64,000 nt of DNA from JABDIP01 sp965227455 (GTDB taxonomy: Bacteria > Pseudomonadota > Alphaproteobacteria > DSM-16000 > Inquilinaceae), in NCBI GenBank assembly GCA_965227455.1, contig OZ245752.1, positions 1,612,001 through 1,676,000 on the forward strand, given 5' to 3'. The stretch's first letter is position 1. Every line of letters starts with the position of its first letter. The notes beneath the pieces were generated by a model. It saw only the letters and a list, made by a program, of their open reading frames with translations. It was not told the origin of the DNA and did no database searches. Made by a program: the position numbers and the translations under genes. Below are positions 43,320 through 52,572 of this stretch, in pieces.

Positions 43320-43970
43320 ATGACCGAGCCGAACCGGACAGAACGAACCCGCCTGCGCCGGGTCCACGAGCGGGGCCACTACGACCGCGAAACGATCGAC
43401 GCCATCCTGGATGCCGGGCTGATCTGCCATGTCGGCTATGCCATCGACGGCCTGCCCTATGTGACGCCGACCATCTACTGGCGCGAGGGCGACCGGGTCT
43501 ATTGGCACGGCTCCTCGGCCAGCCGCATGCTGCGCAAATCCGAAGGCGCCGATGTCTGCCTGACGGTGACCCATCTCGACGGGCTGGTGCTGGCCCGCTC
43601 CGCCTTCCATCATTCCGCCAACTACCGGTCGGTGATGCTGTTCGGCCGGGCGGAGAAGGTCGCCGACCGGGACGACAAGCTGGCCCGATTGAAGACCTTC
43701 GTCGACCTCCTCTATCCCGGCCGGTGGGAGGAGTTGCGCCCGATCACCGAGCAGGAGATCAAGGCGACGACACTCCTCTCGATCCCCATCGAAGAGGCCT
43801 CGGCGAAGGTGCGGACCGGGCCGCCGGTCGACGACGAGGAGGACTACGCCCTACCCGTCTGGGCCGGGATCGTACCGATCCGCAGCGCCCATGGCGCCCC
43901 TGAGCCCTGCCCGAGGCTGGCGGGCGGAACGCCGCTGCCCGACCATGTGACGGCGCTGGGACGGGACTAG
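43320..43970 (+). CDS. Pyridoxamine 5'-phosphate oxidase-like FMN-binding protein
   Basis: 216 aa split-barrel flavin-binding fold. Start chosen at ATG 43320 with GGAGG 8 bases upstream. Typical stretches are AGLICHVGYAIDGLPYVTPTIYW and FHHSANYRSVMLFG. True PdxH has different substrate residues; this belongs to the broader nitroimidazole-resistance/PNPOx-like group. Divergent from the MocR gene, which probably regulates it, suggesting a link to B6 or flavin chemistry. Confidence 0.82.
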   Translation: MTEPNRTERTRLRRVHERGHYDRETIDAILDAGLICHVGYAIDGLPYVTPTIYWREGDRVYWHGSSASRMLRKSEGADVCLTVTHLDGLVLARSAFHHSANYRSVMLFGRAEKVADRDDKLARLKTFVDLLYPGRWEELRPITEQEIKATTLLSIPIEEASAKVRTGPPVDDEEDYALPVWAGIVPIRSAHGAPEPCPRLAGGTPLPDHVTALGRD

Positions 43971-43990
43971 CCGCTGGGCTCGATGGCGGA

Positions 43991-44012
43991 AAGCGCTCTC
44001 AATCCAGCGCTT
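43991..44012. terminator. Hairpin between convergent genes
   Basis: AAGCGCT (43991-43997) and AGCGCTT (44006-44012) with an 8-base loop, between the flavoprotein and protease-nuclease genes. A weak bidirectional terminator without a T-tract. Confidence 0.45.
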
Positions 44013-44060
44013 GCGGAGCCGCCTCCTGCCCTCACCCGGTGCGGGATCGCGCGGTATCGC

Positions 44061-45980
44061 CTATTCGAAGGCCAGCCGGACGCGTTCCGCACCGTCCGGG
44101 ATCTCAAGGACCGGGCCCTCGTCGCCCTGATCGTCATCGTCGCGCGGCTCGTCGCGATAGACCATACGCATCACCAGCGGCACGTGGTCGGAGGCGTCGT
44201 CGGCGAAGTCCGCGACCGATCGGTCGAGCCGGACGATGGCCGCGTCATCCCCTTCGATGCTGCCGAGCGGCACGTCGTCGCTGACGATGATGTGGTCGAT
44301 GAGCGAGCGGTGGCGACGGCCGATATAGGAGATGCCGCCATCCCGGGCGTCGTCGGTGGTGAGGGCAAACAAATCCGGGCTGTCGCGAAGCGGTGCCAGC
44401 ACATCGGTGGTCATCAGCTCGTTGTAATCGCCGCCGATGATCACCGGAAGCTCCGTGGTCTCGCGGATATCGGCGACGATCTCGGCCAGCTTTTCCGCCG
44501 CCAGCGCCCGCCGCTCGCGGCTCGGCGGATCGCTGACAAAGGCCTTCAGGTGCAGCACGACCATGACGAATTCCACCGGGTCGTCCTCGATGCGTTCCTG
44601 CACCAGGCAGCGCGCGAACAGCGGCTCGCGCGGGAAAGCCGTCTTGCCGCTCGGCGTCCTGGCGGCGAGCCTGTCGGCGTGACGGTCGTAGATCTCGTCC
44701 ATCTTCTCCGCCACCGTCGTATCGCGGTCGTACAGCACCGCGATGTCCTGGCGGCCCGGGGTGTTGTGGTGCACGAATCCGTACGAGTCCCCGGCCCGCT
44801 CGAGCATGCGCACCAGCCGGCCGAGGGCGCCGCTCTCGACCTCCGTCAGACCGAACGCATCCAGCGACAGGCGCGAAACCACATCTGCGATGGTGGCGAC
44901 GCGGCGATCGTTGATCAGGTCGTTGAAGTGCTCGATGTTCCAGAAGCCGATATCGGCGTATTGCGAGCTGCCGGAGAAGCTGTCGACCGAGACCTCGAAG
45001 GACCGGCCCTGATCGAAGAATCCCAGGAAGGGCGAACTGTCGCCGACGGTTTCCAGGATGCTCTCGATGCCGCGGTCACCCGCCGACTCGCTGCCGCCCA
45101 GCCCCTGCAGATAGCGGATGATGGCGGGAATGGAGATGCCCTCGTTGACGGCCCGGTCGCTGCGGCCTTCGAACCATCCGGCATGGTGCAACGCCACCAG
45201 CTGCCAATCCTCGTTGAAGACCGGCGACCCGGACGACCCGCCCTCGGTATCCGCGCGATAGCGCACCACCCGGTCGCGGACCCGCAGGACCTCATTGTTG
45301 CGCAGCACCACCTCCTTCGGCCGCCCGGCCGGATGCTGGATAATATAGACCCGGTCGTGGCGGGTGATCAGGGCCGAGTTCTGCAGCAATTGCACCGGCG
45401 CGATGTCCCGCACCGGCGCCGGGTCGCAGGCGACGATTGTGAAGTCGAGATCCCTGTTGGTGATGAAGAAGCGCTCCGGCCGCAACGCCACCCGGAACGA
45501 CGACCGGCCGGCCTGGAAATCGAAGATCGCCTGGCTGTCCATCGCCCAGTGCGGCGTTTCCAGCACATGGTTGTTGGTCATGATGAAGCCGGGCGCGATC
45601 AGGAAGCCGGTGCCGGTGTAGCGCTTGCCATCCGGCGTCAGCACCCGCATGCGGCAGACCGCCGGCACCAGATCGGCGCCGTCCTGGAGAAAGCGGGCCG
45701 GCAGGAAATCCGCCTCCTCATGGACCTTCTCGTAATACCGCTCGATGGCGTATTCCTGGTCCTTACGGCGCCTGGTCTCGGATTCGCCGACATCGCCGCG
45801 GACCGCCGACGCCGCTTCCGATGTCACATCCGCTTCGTCTTCTATGCCACGCAGATCTCTCAGTTTCTGCCCCAGGGCCCGCGCTCGGCGCGCGACCACC
45901 CGTGCGAAGGTCAGGTGATCCAGATCCTCCGACGGCACTTCCTTGCCGCGGCCGATATAGGTCCGTGTCGAGTTCGCCAT
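44061..45980 (-). CDS. Trypsin-like protease fused to an endonuclease/exonuclease/phosphatase domain
   Basis: 639 aa, no signal peptide. Residues about 100-295 are a trypsin-like serine protease with an intact triad: H138 (TNNHVLE), D179 (RDLDFTIV) and S250 (TEGGSSGSPVF). Residues about 340-610 are an EEP nuclease/phosphatase with N348 and E380 (FWNIEHF, GLTEVESG), D518/N520 (GGDYNEL), D562-H563 (LIDHIIVS) and D598-H599. The protein ends in an acidic tail. It is the last gene of a six-gene minus-strand set of unknown proteins. Cytoplasmic protease-nuclease fusions fit a conflict or stress-response effector, but no experiment-based family name can be given. Confidence 0.85.
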   Translation of the reverse strand: MANSTRTYIGRGKEVPSEDLDHLTFARVVARRARALGQKLRDLRGIEDEADVTSEAASAVRGDVGESETRRRKDQEYAIERYYEKVHEEADFLPARFLQDGADLVPAVCRMRVLTPDGKRYTGTGFLIAPGFIMTNNHVLETPHWAMDSQAIFDFQAGRSSFRVALRPERFFITNRDLDFTIVACDPAPVRDIAPVQLLQNSALITRHDRVYIIQHPAGRPKEVVLRNNEVLRVRDRVVRYRADTEGGSSGSPVFNEDWQLVALHHAGWFEGRSDRAVNEGISIPAIIRYLQGLGGSESAGDRGIESILETVGDSSPFLGFFDQGRSFEVSVDSFSGSSQYADIGFWNIEHFNDLINDRRVATIADVVSRLSLDAFGLTEVESGALGRLVRMLERAGDSYGFVHHNTPGRQDIAVLYDRDTTVAEKMDEIYDRHADRLAARTPSGKTAFPREPLFARCLVQERIEDDPVEFVMVVLHLKAFVSDPPSRERRALAAEKLAEIVADIRETTELPVIIGGDYNELMTTDVLAPLRDSPDLFALTTDDARDGGISYIGRRHRSLIDHIIVSDDVPLGSIEGDDAAIVRLDRSVADFADDASDHVPLVMRMVYRDEPRDDDDQGDEGPVLEIPDGAERVRLAFE

Positions 45981-46147
45981 TTCGCCCTCCCTCCGTGCCC
46001 CCCGATGCCGCGACGCGCGACCGCGCGCAGAACGGTCCGCATGGGACTCCTGCTCCGATCCGTTACGGATTGTCGGACGGCGCTACCGCCAGGGCGTCAC
46101 AGGGCGAATGGCGGCGCCCCTGCCGTCGCAGGGGTCGGTCACCGGCA

Positions 46148-46429
46148 TCATCGCCGGGCGGAGACTCCGGACGGACGGCCGCCGATCCGGGCCAGGACCC
46201 GCAGTCCCGGAACGCCGGTGACGCGCGGCAACAGGGTAGCCCGAAGCAGGCAGGCCGAGATCATCTCGTCCTCCATCCGCCGGACCCGGGCGAGAAGATC
46301 GTCGATCCTGTCCCGATCCGACTCCGGCAGATCCAATTCGATTTCGGCGGTCTCTTCCGATTGCCGCCTGAAGACGCCGCAGGCTATGAGGACACGACGA
46401 ACGAATGTGCGAAAGATGCGCATGTTCAC
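46148..46429 (-). CDS. Small hypothetical protein of the protease-nuclease cluster
   Basis: 93 aa. Begins at a GTG that overlaps the stop of the 510-aa gene (GTGA); an ATG two codons later is an alternative. The N-terminus is basic and moderately hydrophobic (FRTFVRRVLIACGVF), then an acidic helical stretch ELDLPESDRDRIDDLLARVRR in short blocks. It may be a membrane-associated adaptor. No family recognised. Confidence 0.55.
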   Translation of the reverse strand: MNMRIFRTFVRRVLIACGVFRRQSEETAEIELDLPESDRDRIDDLLARVRRMEDEMISACLLRATLLPRVTGVPGLRVLARIGGRPSGVSARR

Positions 46430-47958
46430 ATGGTCTCCGGACGGCCGATCAGTTGCTCCCAGCTGTTCATGACCTTGACCAGCCTGGCGAAATAGCGATG
46501 GATTTCGTCATCCTTGTCGAACACGAACCGCCGTCCGAAGCCCTTGACGAAGTTGCTGGGCCGCGCGCTCCCGTTCTTCATGATCCTGAATTTCCTTTCG
46601 CCGTCCGGCTCTACCAGGAGGAATCCCAACAATCGGATGGTGTCGATCCGCTTCAGGGCCAGCTCGGGATGATGATCGGTCCTCAATTCGAGGCGCAGCA
46701 TCACCTGCCGTAGCGAGCTGTCGCCGCTGTCGCGATTGACCACAAGAATATCGGTGTCGGTCGTGGTGCCGTCGTCATTCTCGGCGGGCGCGATCTCGAT
46801 ACGGAGGAGCCGCACCCGCCCGGCATCGAGATGATCCATGAACTCCCTGCAGAACTCTTCGAAATGCTCCCTGCGAATTCCGGCGGTCGGAAAATTGTCG
46901 ATGTCGTCCACGGCGTTCATGACGGCGGCGACGACCGAGCGCAGGAAATCACCGTCTGCCAGGACGTCGGGCAGAAAATAGGACAAGCGGATCGGACCGC
47001 CGGCCCGGCGCGCCGCCTCGAAGTCGACCTGCAGCCTCTCGCCGTCGCCCCCTCGCTCGACCGGCGCCAGTGACCGATCCAGATCGACCAGCATCCGCGA
47101 GCGCCAGTCGCGAAACTGGAACCGGCAGCCCAGGTCCGGATGCCAGTCCTTCTCGATCCGCTTTAGCTCTTTGATGAATTCTCGATGGGACTTCTCCCAT
47201 CGGCCGACCCGATCACGCACCTGGCCGCTGCCAGACGTCGTGTCAGGCGGCAACGCACCGCCGGCGCCGGCGCTATGCGCGTGCCGGAGCATCGCGCCGA
47301 TATCGGAGATGCCGGAAGCGAACAGATGCAGCAGCGCCGCAAGCGGCGTCCCGCCGGTGGCGAACTCGGACGCCCGGATGGTGCGCAGATCCCTGTCATC
47401 CTGACCGGTACGCCAGCGGATCAGGGTCTCGGTCAGAAGCGCGACCCCTTCCATGGGTAGGCCCTTGCGGACCTCTACACTGTCGAGCTTCCAGGTGTAC
47501 CGCCCGTCATCGCTGCTGAGCTCGGTCACCGTCAGCCGCTGGCCGGAGGCCAGTTGGATTTCGGCGACGCGGTCGCTGCGATGCGTGATGAAGGAGGGCT
47601 GGCGGATCTGGAAGGCCAGGTCCTCCTCGGCCGGAGGCTCACCCGGCGCGGCCGCCAGATTGGCCCGCACCCGCAACGCGGCGTACCGGTTCACGCTGGA
47701 CCCGCGCAGGAACCGGACCAGCCAGCTCCGGACCGATCGCCGCTCGATGACCTGGCTGGACCGGAAATCCAGCGACGGCGCCACGAATACCGCGGGGGCA
47801 GCCCCGGTGCCGATCCGCCCTTCCAGCCCAATCCGGCGTAGCGACAGCTCCCCGCGAAGCAGGTCCAGGACCGCCTGCAGCAGATCGATACGAAGGCAAT
47901 CCAGCACGTCCTCCAGCTCGCCTTCGAACCATCCGTCCCGGTCGGTGGCCTCGGGCAC
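46426..47958 (-). CDS. Hypothetical protein of the protease-nuclease cluster (510 aa)
   Basis: 510 aa, no signal peptide or membrane helix. Mixed alpha/beta with long charged helical parts (EKSHREFIKELKRIEKDW near the middle) and beta-rich segments in the first 170 residues. No catalytic motif recognised; it may be a scaffold. It starts 3 bases after the 293-aa gene and overlaps the 93-aa gene by 4 bases, so it is firmly within the unit. Confidence 0.7.
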   Translation of the reverse strand: MPEATDRDGWFEGELEDVLDCLRIDLLQAVLDLLRGELSLRRIGLEGRIGTGAAPAVFVAPSLDFRSSQVIERRSVRSWLVRFLRGSSVNRYAALRVRANLAAAPGEPPAEEDLAFQIRQPSFITHRSDRVAEIQLASGQRLTVTELSSDDGRYTWKLDSVEVRKGLPMEGVALLTETLIRWRTGQDDRDLRTIRASEFATGGTPLAALLHLFASGISDIGAMLRHAHSAGAGGALPPDTTSGSGQVRDRVGRWEKSHREFIKELKRIEKDWHPDLGCRFQFRDWRSRMLVDLDRSLAPVERGGDGERLQVDFEAARRAGGPIRLSYFLPDVLADGDFLRSVVAAVMNAVDDIDNFPTAGIRREHFEEFCREFMDHLDAGRVRLLRIEIAPAENDDGTTTDTDILVVNRDSGDSSLRQVMLRLELRTDHHPELALKRIDTIRLLGFLLVEPDGERKFRIMKNGSARPSNFVKGFGRRFVFDKDDEIHRYFARLVKVMNSWEQLIGRPETM

Positions 47959-47961
47959 CCG

Positions 47962-48843
47962 CTACTCCGGCAGCAGGTCGTTCAGCAACGATGCCATGGC
48001 CACCAGGATCTGGCCGGTGACGGCGCGCTTCACCGCATTGCCCGCCTTCACCGGCGTAAACCGCACTTGAAGATCTTGCATCTGCGCAAGGACCGCGACC
48101 GCGACGACCCAGGACCCGGCCGAAGGGCCATCGCTCGGCTGCCCCACATAAAGCAGGTGCCACTGACGAATGACCGTGTCCTCCGGGCTCCTCTCGCGGA
48201 GAATGAGGACCGATGTCAGGTCCTGCTGCTCGGCCCAATGCCCCGATGCACCGCGGTCCGCGGCAAGGAAAAGGCGTTCGACCTCGCCGCGTTCGACCTT
48301 GCCACGGACCAGGGAAAGCTTCGGACCCTTTTCGCGTTCGGCCCATTTCGCCATGACCTCCGGCGAGGGCGGCGCGGCGACGATGTCGAAGCTCACCTCC
48401 TGCTCGGCCGCCCGCTTCTGCACGTCCCGGGCGCTCGCCAGGAAGACGTTGAAGCCGCGGGAGCTGGCGGAACTCATGGCGAATTTGAAACTGGCCGACG
48501 CCTTGGGCAATCGAAAGGTCGTCGGCGGGACCAGCTCATGATCGTCGGAGTCCCGAAGGCGCAGATTGTATTCCTTCGAAGCGAGATCCAACTGGCTTTG
48601 AGCCGCGACGATGCTCTGGCCGACATTGGTGAAGAAATCGCCGAGCTCGGAGGTGGCGGAATCCGGGATCAGCTCCAACAGCTCTTCCAGGGGATCCATC
48701 ATCCCCTCGGCATCCGGCTTGATCCTGTCCGTATCGACCAGCTCGTCATCGCCCATTTGACCGACGACCCCGGTTATCCGATCTACGGAGGTCTTTATGT
48801 TCCCGACCTTTTGCTTGATTGGGCCTGCCTTAACCTGTGCCAT
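47962..48843 (-). CDS. Hypothetical protein of the protease-nuclease cluster (293 aa)
   Basis: 293 aa. Helical N-terminus of about 100 residues (LEELLELIPDSATSELGDFF), then a block PPTTFRLPKASASFKFAMS and a C-terminal beta-rich part with RQWHLLYVGQPSDG. No known domain identified. The middle block, a strand-rich segment after a helical region, resembles the layout of the 194-aa and 134-aa proteins next to it, hinting at one structural assembly. Confidence 0.68.
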   Translation of the reverse strand: MAQVKAGPIKQKVGNIKTSVDRITGVVGQMGDDELVDTDRIKPDAEGMMDPLEELLELIPDSATSELGDFFTNVGQSIVAAQSQLDLASKEYNLRLRDSDDHELVPPTTFRLPKASASFKFAMSSASSRGFNVFLASARDVQKRAAEQEVSFDIVAAPPSPEVMAKWAEREKGPKLSLVRGKVERGEVERLFLAADRGASGHWAEQQDLTSVLILRERSPEDTVIRQWHLLYVGQPSDGPSAGSWVVAVAVLAQMQDLQVRFTPVKAGNAVKRAVTGQILVAMASLLNDLLPE

Positions 48844-48983
48844 GCGCGGCTATTCCCCGTCCTCAAATCCCCTGCGCCGGATGTCCGCTCAAGGCCCCGG
48901 CCGGCGTCGCGGGCACCACGGCCTGACAGACCTGAAGGCGATCGGAATCCTGTCGCAACGCCGATCCCTGCGGCGCCCAGCCC

Positions 48984-49568
48984 CTATTCGGGCATTACTT
49001 CGAGCCGCTTCGCAACATCGGACAAGCTGTCGTGGATGGCCTGGTCGACCTCCGGCCTGTCGGCAGGCAGGGCGATCTTCTTGATCGCGTCTGCGCTGCC
49101 CAGCAGCTTGGTCAGCAGCGCATCGCCCTCTTCCATCGGTATGGCGTCCAGAACCGTCGTGATCTCCGCGGCCGCCCGGTAGTCGCGGGCAAAGCCAAAG
49201 GCCGCCGATGCGTTCACCGTGACCGCGCCCAGTCCGAACCCGACGCCGCCCGAGCCGGCGACTTCGACCGATTCCGAGAGGTCTGCCTGGAACTGCAAGG
49301 TCGTCTTGGTGAACTGGTACTTGCTTGGGCCAAGCTTCATCAGGAGGTCCTTCATGACCCTCCTCGCCTCCGCCTTCTTCTCGTCGTCGGCGCCGGCAAC
49401 GAAGGCCTCCCCGCCCACGAAATCCTTGATCAGGTTCATCAGCTTGCCGACGTTGTCGACATAATCGGCATTCAGGCCCTTCTGGGCCTCGGCGATCCCC
49501 AGCCCAAGGCGCTCGATGATGTTCGGAAGGTAGTAGAGCTGTTCGGTGAGCCGATCCATGTCGGGCAT
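48984..49568 (-). CDS. Hypothetical protein of the protease-nuclease cluster (194 aa)
   Basis: 194 aa. Residues 1-85 are helical. Then an unusual Gly/Val/Ala-rich strand segment (TLQFQADLSESVEVAGSG, GFGLGAVTVNASAAFGFA) that could form amphipathic beta-structure, then a helical end. No signal peptide, so not an ordinary outer-membrane barrel. No family recognised. Starts 23 bases after the stop of the 134-aa gene. Confidence 0.68.
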   Translation of the reverse strand: MPDMDRLTEQLYYLPNIIERLGLGIAEAQKGLNADYVDNVGKLMNLIKDFVGGEAFVAGADDEKKAEARRVMKDLLMKLGPSKYQFTKTTLQFQADLSESVEVAGSGGVGFGLGAVTVNASAAFGFARDYRAAAEITTVLDAIPMEEGDALLTKLLGSADAIKKIALPADRPEVDQAIHDSLSDVAKRLEVMPE

Positions 49569-49591
49569 TGCGATGATCTCCTAGTTTCTGG

Positions 49592-49996
49592 CTAATCCGA
49601 TGGGTCTGGATCCTTTGGGTGCGCTTCCGGACTCCGGATGACGTCGACCGTCAGCGACAGGCGCGCGGCCTCCTCATAGCCCTCCTCATACCGGGCCGAG
49701 AGGAAATGCGTGACCGGCCGTCCGAAAAGGGTCAGCGACAGACTACCTTCGACGAACCTTGTCGCAGCCACATCACAGCCGGTCTCGATGGTGGTCGAGC
49801 GCAGATCGATCCGGGCGGGAAACGCCAGGCTGGCCAATTCCGGCCCGAGTTCCGTTTCGAAGGCCGATGCCTCGACGGCAGCGCGACGGGCCCCGTCGAC
49901 AAAGGCCCGATCCAGCCGTTCCTGCGCCTCCACGACGGTATGCGCCATGCGCGGCGTGAGCCCGACCACATCCTCATCTGCCGGACCCTGAGACAT
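49592..49996 (-). CDS. Hypothetical protein, first gene of the protease-nuclease cluster (134 aa)
   Basis: 134 aa. A helical first half (RMAHTVVEAQERLDRAFVDG) and a strand-rich second half (ARIDLRSTTIETGCDVAATR, SLSLTLFGRPV) ending in an acidic, Pro-rich tail. No family recognised. The short intergenic region upstream (49997-50127) should hold the promoter; AATAAAATTAGAG near 50010 is AT-rich for this genome. Confidence 0.65.
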   Translation of the reverse strand: MSQGPADEDVVGLTPRMAHTVVEAQERLDRAFVDGARRAAVEASAFETELGPELASLAFPARIDLRSTTIETGCDVAATRFVEGSLSLTLFGRPVTHFLSARYEEGYEEAARLSLTVDVIRSPEAHPKDPDPSD

Positions 49997-50127
49997 GATC
50001 GGACCACCTGAATAAAATTAGAGTCGAATTTGAACGACACAGTGCCCGCCACGCGGGACGGGGATCAACCGGAAAATTGATTTTCTGTCGGCATCGACCA
50101 CCCAATCGCGCATCGGGATCATGTACC

Positions 50128-51405
50128 TCAGCTGTCATACCGAAACGTCACCGTATGCCGGTCCCCGTCCAGGTCGAGCCGGGCCACCACCGGCTCCGTA
50201 CGGCTGATGATCTTGCCCCGCCGGATGACGTGCAGGCGCGCCGGTTTCAGGCGGATGGCCTCGACCGGATCGGCCGCCTGCAGGATCACCAGGTCGGCGT
50301 GGCAGCCGGGTTCCAGGCCGTAGCCGTCGAGGTGCATGACGCGGGCGGCGTTCGCCGTGACGGCGTCGAACAGCGACCGCATCTCGTCGCGGCCGGTCAT
50401 GTGGCCGACATGCACCGCCATGTGGGCGACCTCCAACATGTCGTGGCTGCCCAGGCTGTACCAGGGGTCCATGACGCAGTCATGGCCCAGCGCGACATTG
50501 ATGCCGGCGGCCATCAGCTCCTTCACCCGGGTCATGCCGCGGCGCTTGGGATAGGTGTCGTGGCGGCCCTGGATCGCGATGTTGATCAAGGGGTTGGCGA
50601 TCGCCGTTACACCGGCCTCGGAGATCAGCGGGATCAGCTTGCTGACATAGTAATTGTCCATGGAATGCATCGAGGTCAGGTGCGAGCCGGCCACCCGCCC
50701 CTGCAGCCCCAGGCGCACGGTTTCCGCCGCCAGGGTCTCGATGTGGCGCGACATGGGGTCGTCGGTCTCGTCGCAATGCATGTCGACCAGCAGGCCGCGT
50801 TCGGCGGCGATCTCGCACAGCGCCGTCACGGAGCGGGCGCCGTCGGCCATGGTGCGCTCGAAATGCGGGATGCCGCCGACCACGTCAACGCCCATCTCCA
50901 GTGCCCGGATCAGGTTCTCGCGGGCATTGGGCAGGCGGAAGAAGCCGTCCTGCGGGAAGGCGACGAGCTGCAGGTCGATCCAGGGCGCGATCTCGCGCTT
51001 CACCTCCAGCAGCGCCTCGACCGCCAGCAGCCGGTCGTCGCCGATATCGACATGGCTGCGGATGGCCAGCGTGCCGCGGGCGATAGACCATTTGGTCAGG
51101 GCCAGCGCCCGCTCCTTCAATGCCTCGACGGTCAGATCCGGCTTCAGCTCGCCCCAGAGCGCGATGCCTTCCAGCAAGGTGCCGCTTTCGTTCATGCGCG
51201 GCAGGCCGAGGCTGAGGGTCGCATCCATGTGGAAATGGGAGTCGACGAAGGGCGGCGTGACCAGGCATCCGGCGGCATCGATGGTCTCGCCCGCCTCGGC
51301 CTGTAGGCCCTCGGCGACATCGGCGATCCGGCCGTCCTTGATGCCGATGGAGACGCCGGTGCGACCGTCCGGCAGGTTCGCGTCGCGGATCAGAAGGTCG
51401 AGCAT
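50128..51405 (-). CDS. Cytosine-deaminase-like amidohydrolase (CodA family)
   Basis: 425 aa amidohydrolase. Metal ligands HxH in VDSHFHMDATLSLG, a further His in DMHCDETDD and Asp in LGHDCVMDPW. The stretch ESGTLLEGIALWGELKPDLT matches CodA-type enzymes. It probably deaminates cytosine, isocytosine or a related base imported by the adjacent BMP-type ABC transporter, whose operon it ends. Confidence 0.87.
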   Translation of the reverse strand: MLDLLIRDANLPDGRTGVSIGIKDGRIADVAEGLQAEAGETIDAAGCLVTPPFVDSHFHMDATLSLGLPRMNESGTLLEGIALWGELKPDLTVEALKERALALTKWSIARGTLAIRSHVDIGDDRLLAVEALLEVKREIAPWIDLQLVAFPQDGFFRLPNARENLIRALEMGVDVVGGIPHFERTMADGARSVTALCEIAAERGLLVDMHCDETDDPMSRHIETLAAETVRLGLQGRVAGSHLTSMHSMDNYYVSKLIPLISEAGVTAIANPLINIAIQGRHDTYPKRRGMTRVKELMAAGINVALGHDCVMDPWYSLGSHDMLEVAHMAVHVGHMTGRDEMRSLFDAVTANAARVMHLDGYGLEPGCHADLVILQAADPVEAIRLKPARLHVIRRGKIISRTEPVVARLDLDGDRHTVTFRYDS

Positions 51406-51427
51406 TCAAAGGCCTCCCGGAAAATCT

Positions 51428-52375
51428 TCACACCCGCTCTCCGCGTCGGAATGGCACCAGCAGCGCCTTGGGATAGCGGGCGCGTCGGGCCATCACGACC
51501 ATGGCGGCGATGGACAGCAGGTAGGGCAGCATCAGGAAGAACTGATAGGGGATCACCGCGCCGGCGAATTGCTGGGCGCGAACCTGCATGGCGTCCAGTC
51601 CGGCGAACAGCAGCGCGCCCAACAGCGCCTTGCCCGGCCGCCAGGAGGCGAAAATGACCAGCGCCACGCAGATCCAGCCGCGGCCGTTGATCATGCCGAA
51701 GAAGAAGGCGTCGAAGGCCGACATGGTGATGAAGGCGCCGCCGACCGCCATCAGGGCGCTGCCGACCATCACCGCGCCGGTGCGCACCGCCAGCACGTCG
51801 ATGCCCTGGGCCTCGACCGCCACCGGGTTCTCGCCGGCCATGCGGACCGCGAGCCCGACCGGCGTGCGATACAGCGCGTACCAGACCACCGGCACGATAG
51901 CGAGCGCCAGATAGGTCATCGGCGTCTGGGTGAACAGCGCCTCGCCCAGGAACGGGATGTCCGAGAGCAGCGGCACTGCCCAGGGCTGGAACGGCGTGAT
52001 CTTCGGCGGCGTGGTCGCCGCCGGCAGCAGCATTCGGAAGACGTAGTAGCTGAGCGAAGAGGCGACCAGGGTGATGCCGATGCCGGTGACATGCTGGGAC
52101 AGGCCGAGATAGACCGTGAACCCGCTGTGCAGCAGCCCGAACAGGGCGCCGATGAAGGCGGCGAACAGGACGCCGGTCCACAGATCGCCGCCCTGGTAGA
52201 CCCACATCCAGCCGCACATGGCCCCCATGGTCATGATGCCCTCGATGCCCAGGTTCAGCACCCCGGCGCGCTCGCAGATCAGCTCGCCCAGAGTCCCGAA
52301 GATCAGCGGGCTGACGATCCTCAGCGTCGCCGCCCAGAACCCGGCTGTCAGGAAGATTTCGAGCAAGTCCAGCAT
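51428..52375 (-). CDS. ABC transporter permease (nucleoside/base, BMP-associated)
   Basis: 315 aa, about 8-10 membrane segments, with GALMGVAGAF-like stretches and NLGIEGIMTMGAMCGWM near residue 45, the pattern of YufQ/NupQ-type permeases. It lies 22 bases upstream of the deaminase and pairs with the longer permease upstream. A palindromic repeat separates the two permease genes. Confidence 0.9.
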   Translation of the reverse strand: MLDLLEIFLTAGFWAATLRIVSPLIFGTLGELICERAGVLNLGIEGIMTMGAMCGWMWVYQGGDLWTGVLFAAFIGALFGLLHSGFTVYLGLSQHVTGIGITLVASSLSYYVFRMLLPAATTPPKITPFQPWAVPLLSDIPFLGEALFTQTPMTYLALAIVPVVWYALYRTPVGLAVRMAGENPVAVEAQGIDVLAVRTGAVMVGSALMAVGGAFITMSAFDAFFFGMINGRGWICVALVIFASWRPGKALLGALLFAGLDAMQVRAQQFAGAVIPYQFFLMLPYLLSIAAMVVMARRARYPKALLVPFRRGERV

Positions 52376-52449
52376 GTTATGGGTGGTTTCTCAGGTGAAT
52401 TCGAGAGAAAGAGTGGCCATTCATCGCTGCACTCGGAGCCCCTTCCACC

Positions 52450-52523
52450 CCGTCATTCCCGCGAAAGCGGGAATCCAGTCGACACCAGCGTTTGCTGGAT
52501 TCCCGCTTTCGCGGGAATGACGG
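52450..52523. repeat. Dispersed inverted repeat of the CGTCATTCCCGCGAAAGCGGGAAT type
   Basis: CGTCATTCCCGCGAAAGCGG...CCAG at the left and its complement CTGG...GGGAATGACGG at the right with a short centre. This motif is widespread between genes in proteobacteria as a hairpin-forming repeat. It lies between the two permease genes. Confidence 0.8.
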
Positions 52524-52572
52524 CTGGTGTTTGCGGCCAGAGCACTCGTACCTCCCTGCCATCACTACCCCC

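Noticed and set aside
43988..44001. Third LacI-type operator (GGAAAGCGCTCTCA)
   Set aside because: Only a partial match to TGNAANCGNTTNCA, far from the lacI regulon, and part of a hairpin between convergent genes.
48984..49568. Outer-membrane beta-barrel protein
   Set aside because: The Gly/Val-rich strand segment is short and there is no signal peptide or terminal aromatic strand.
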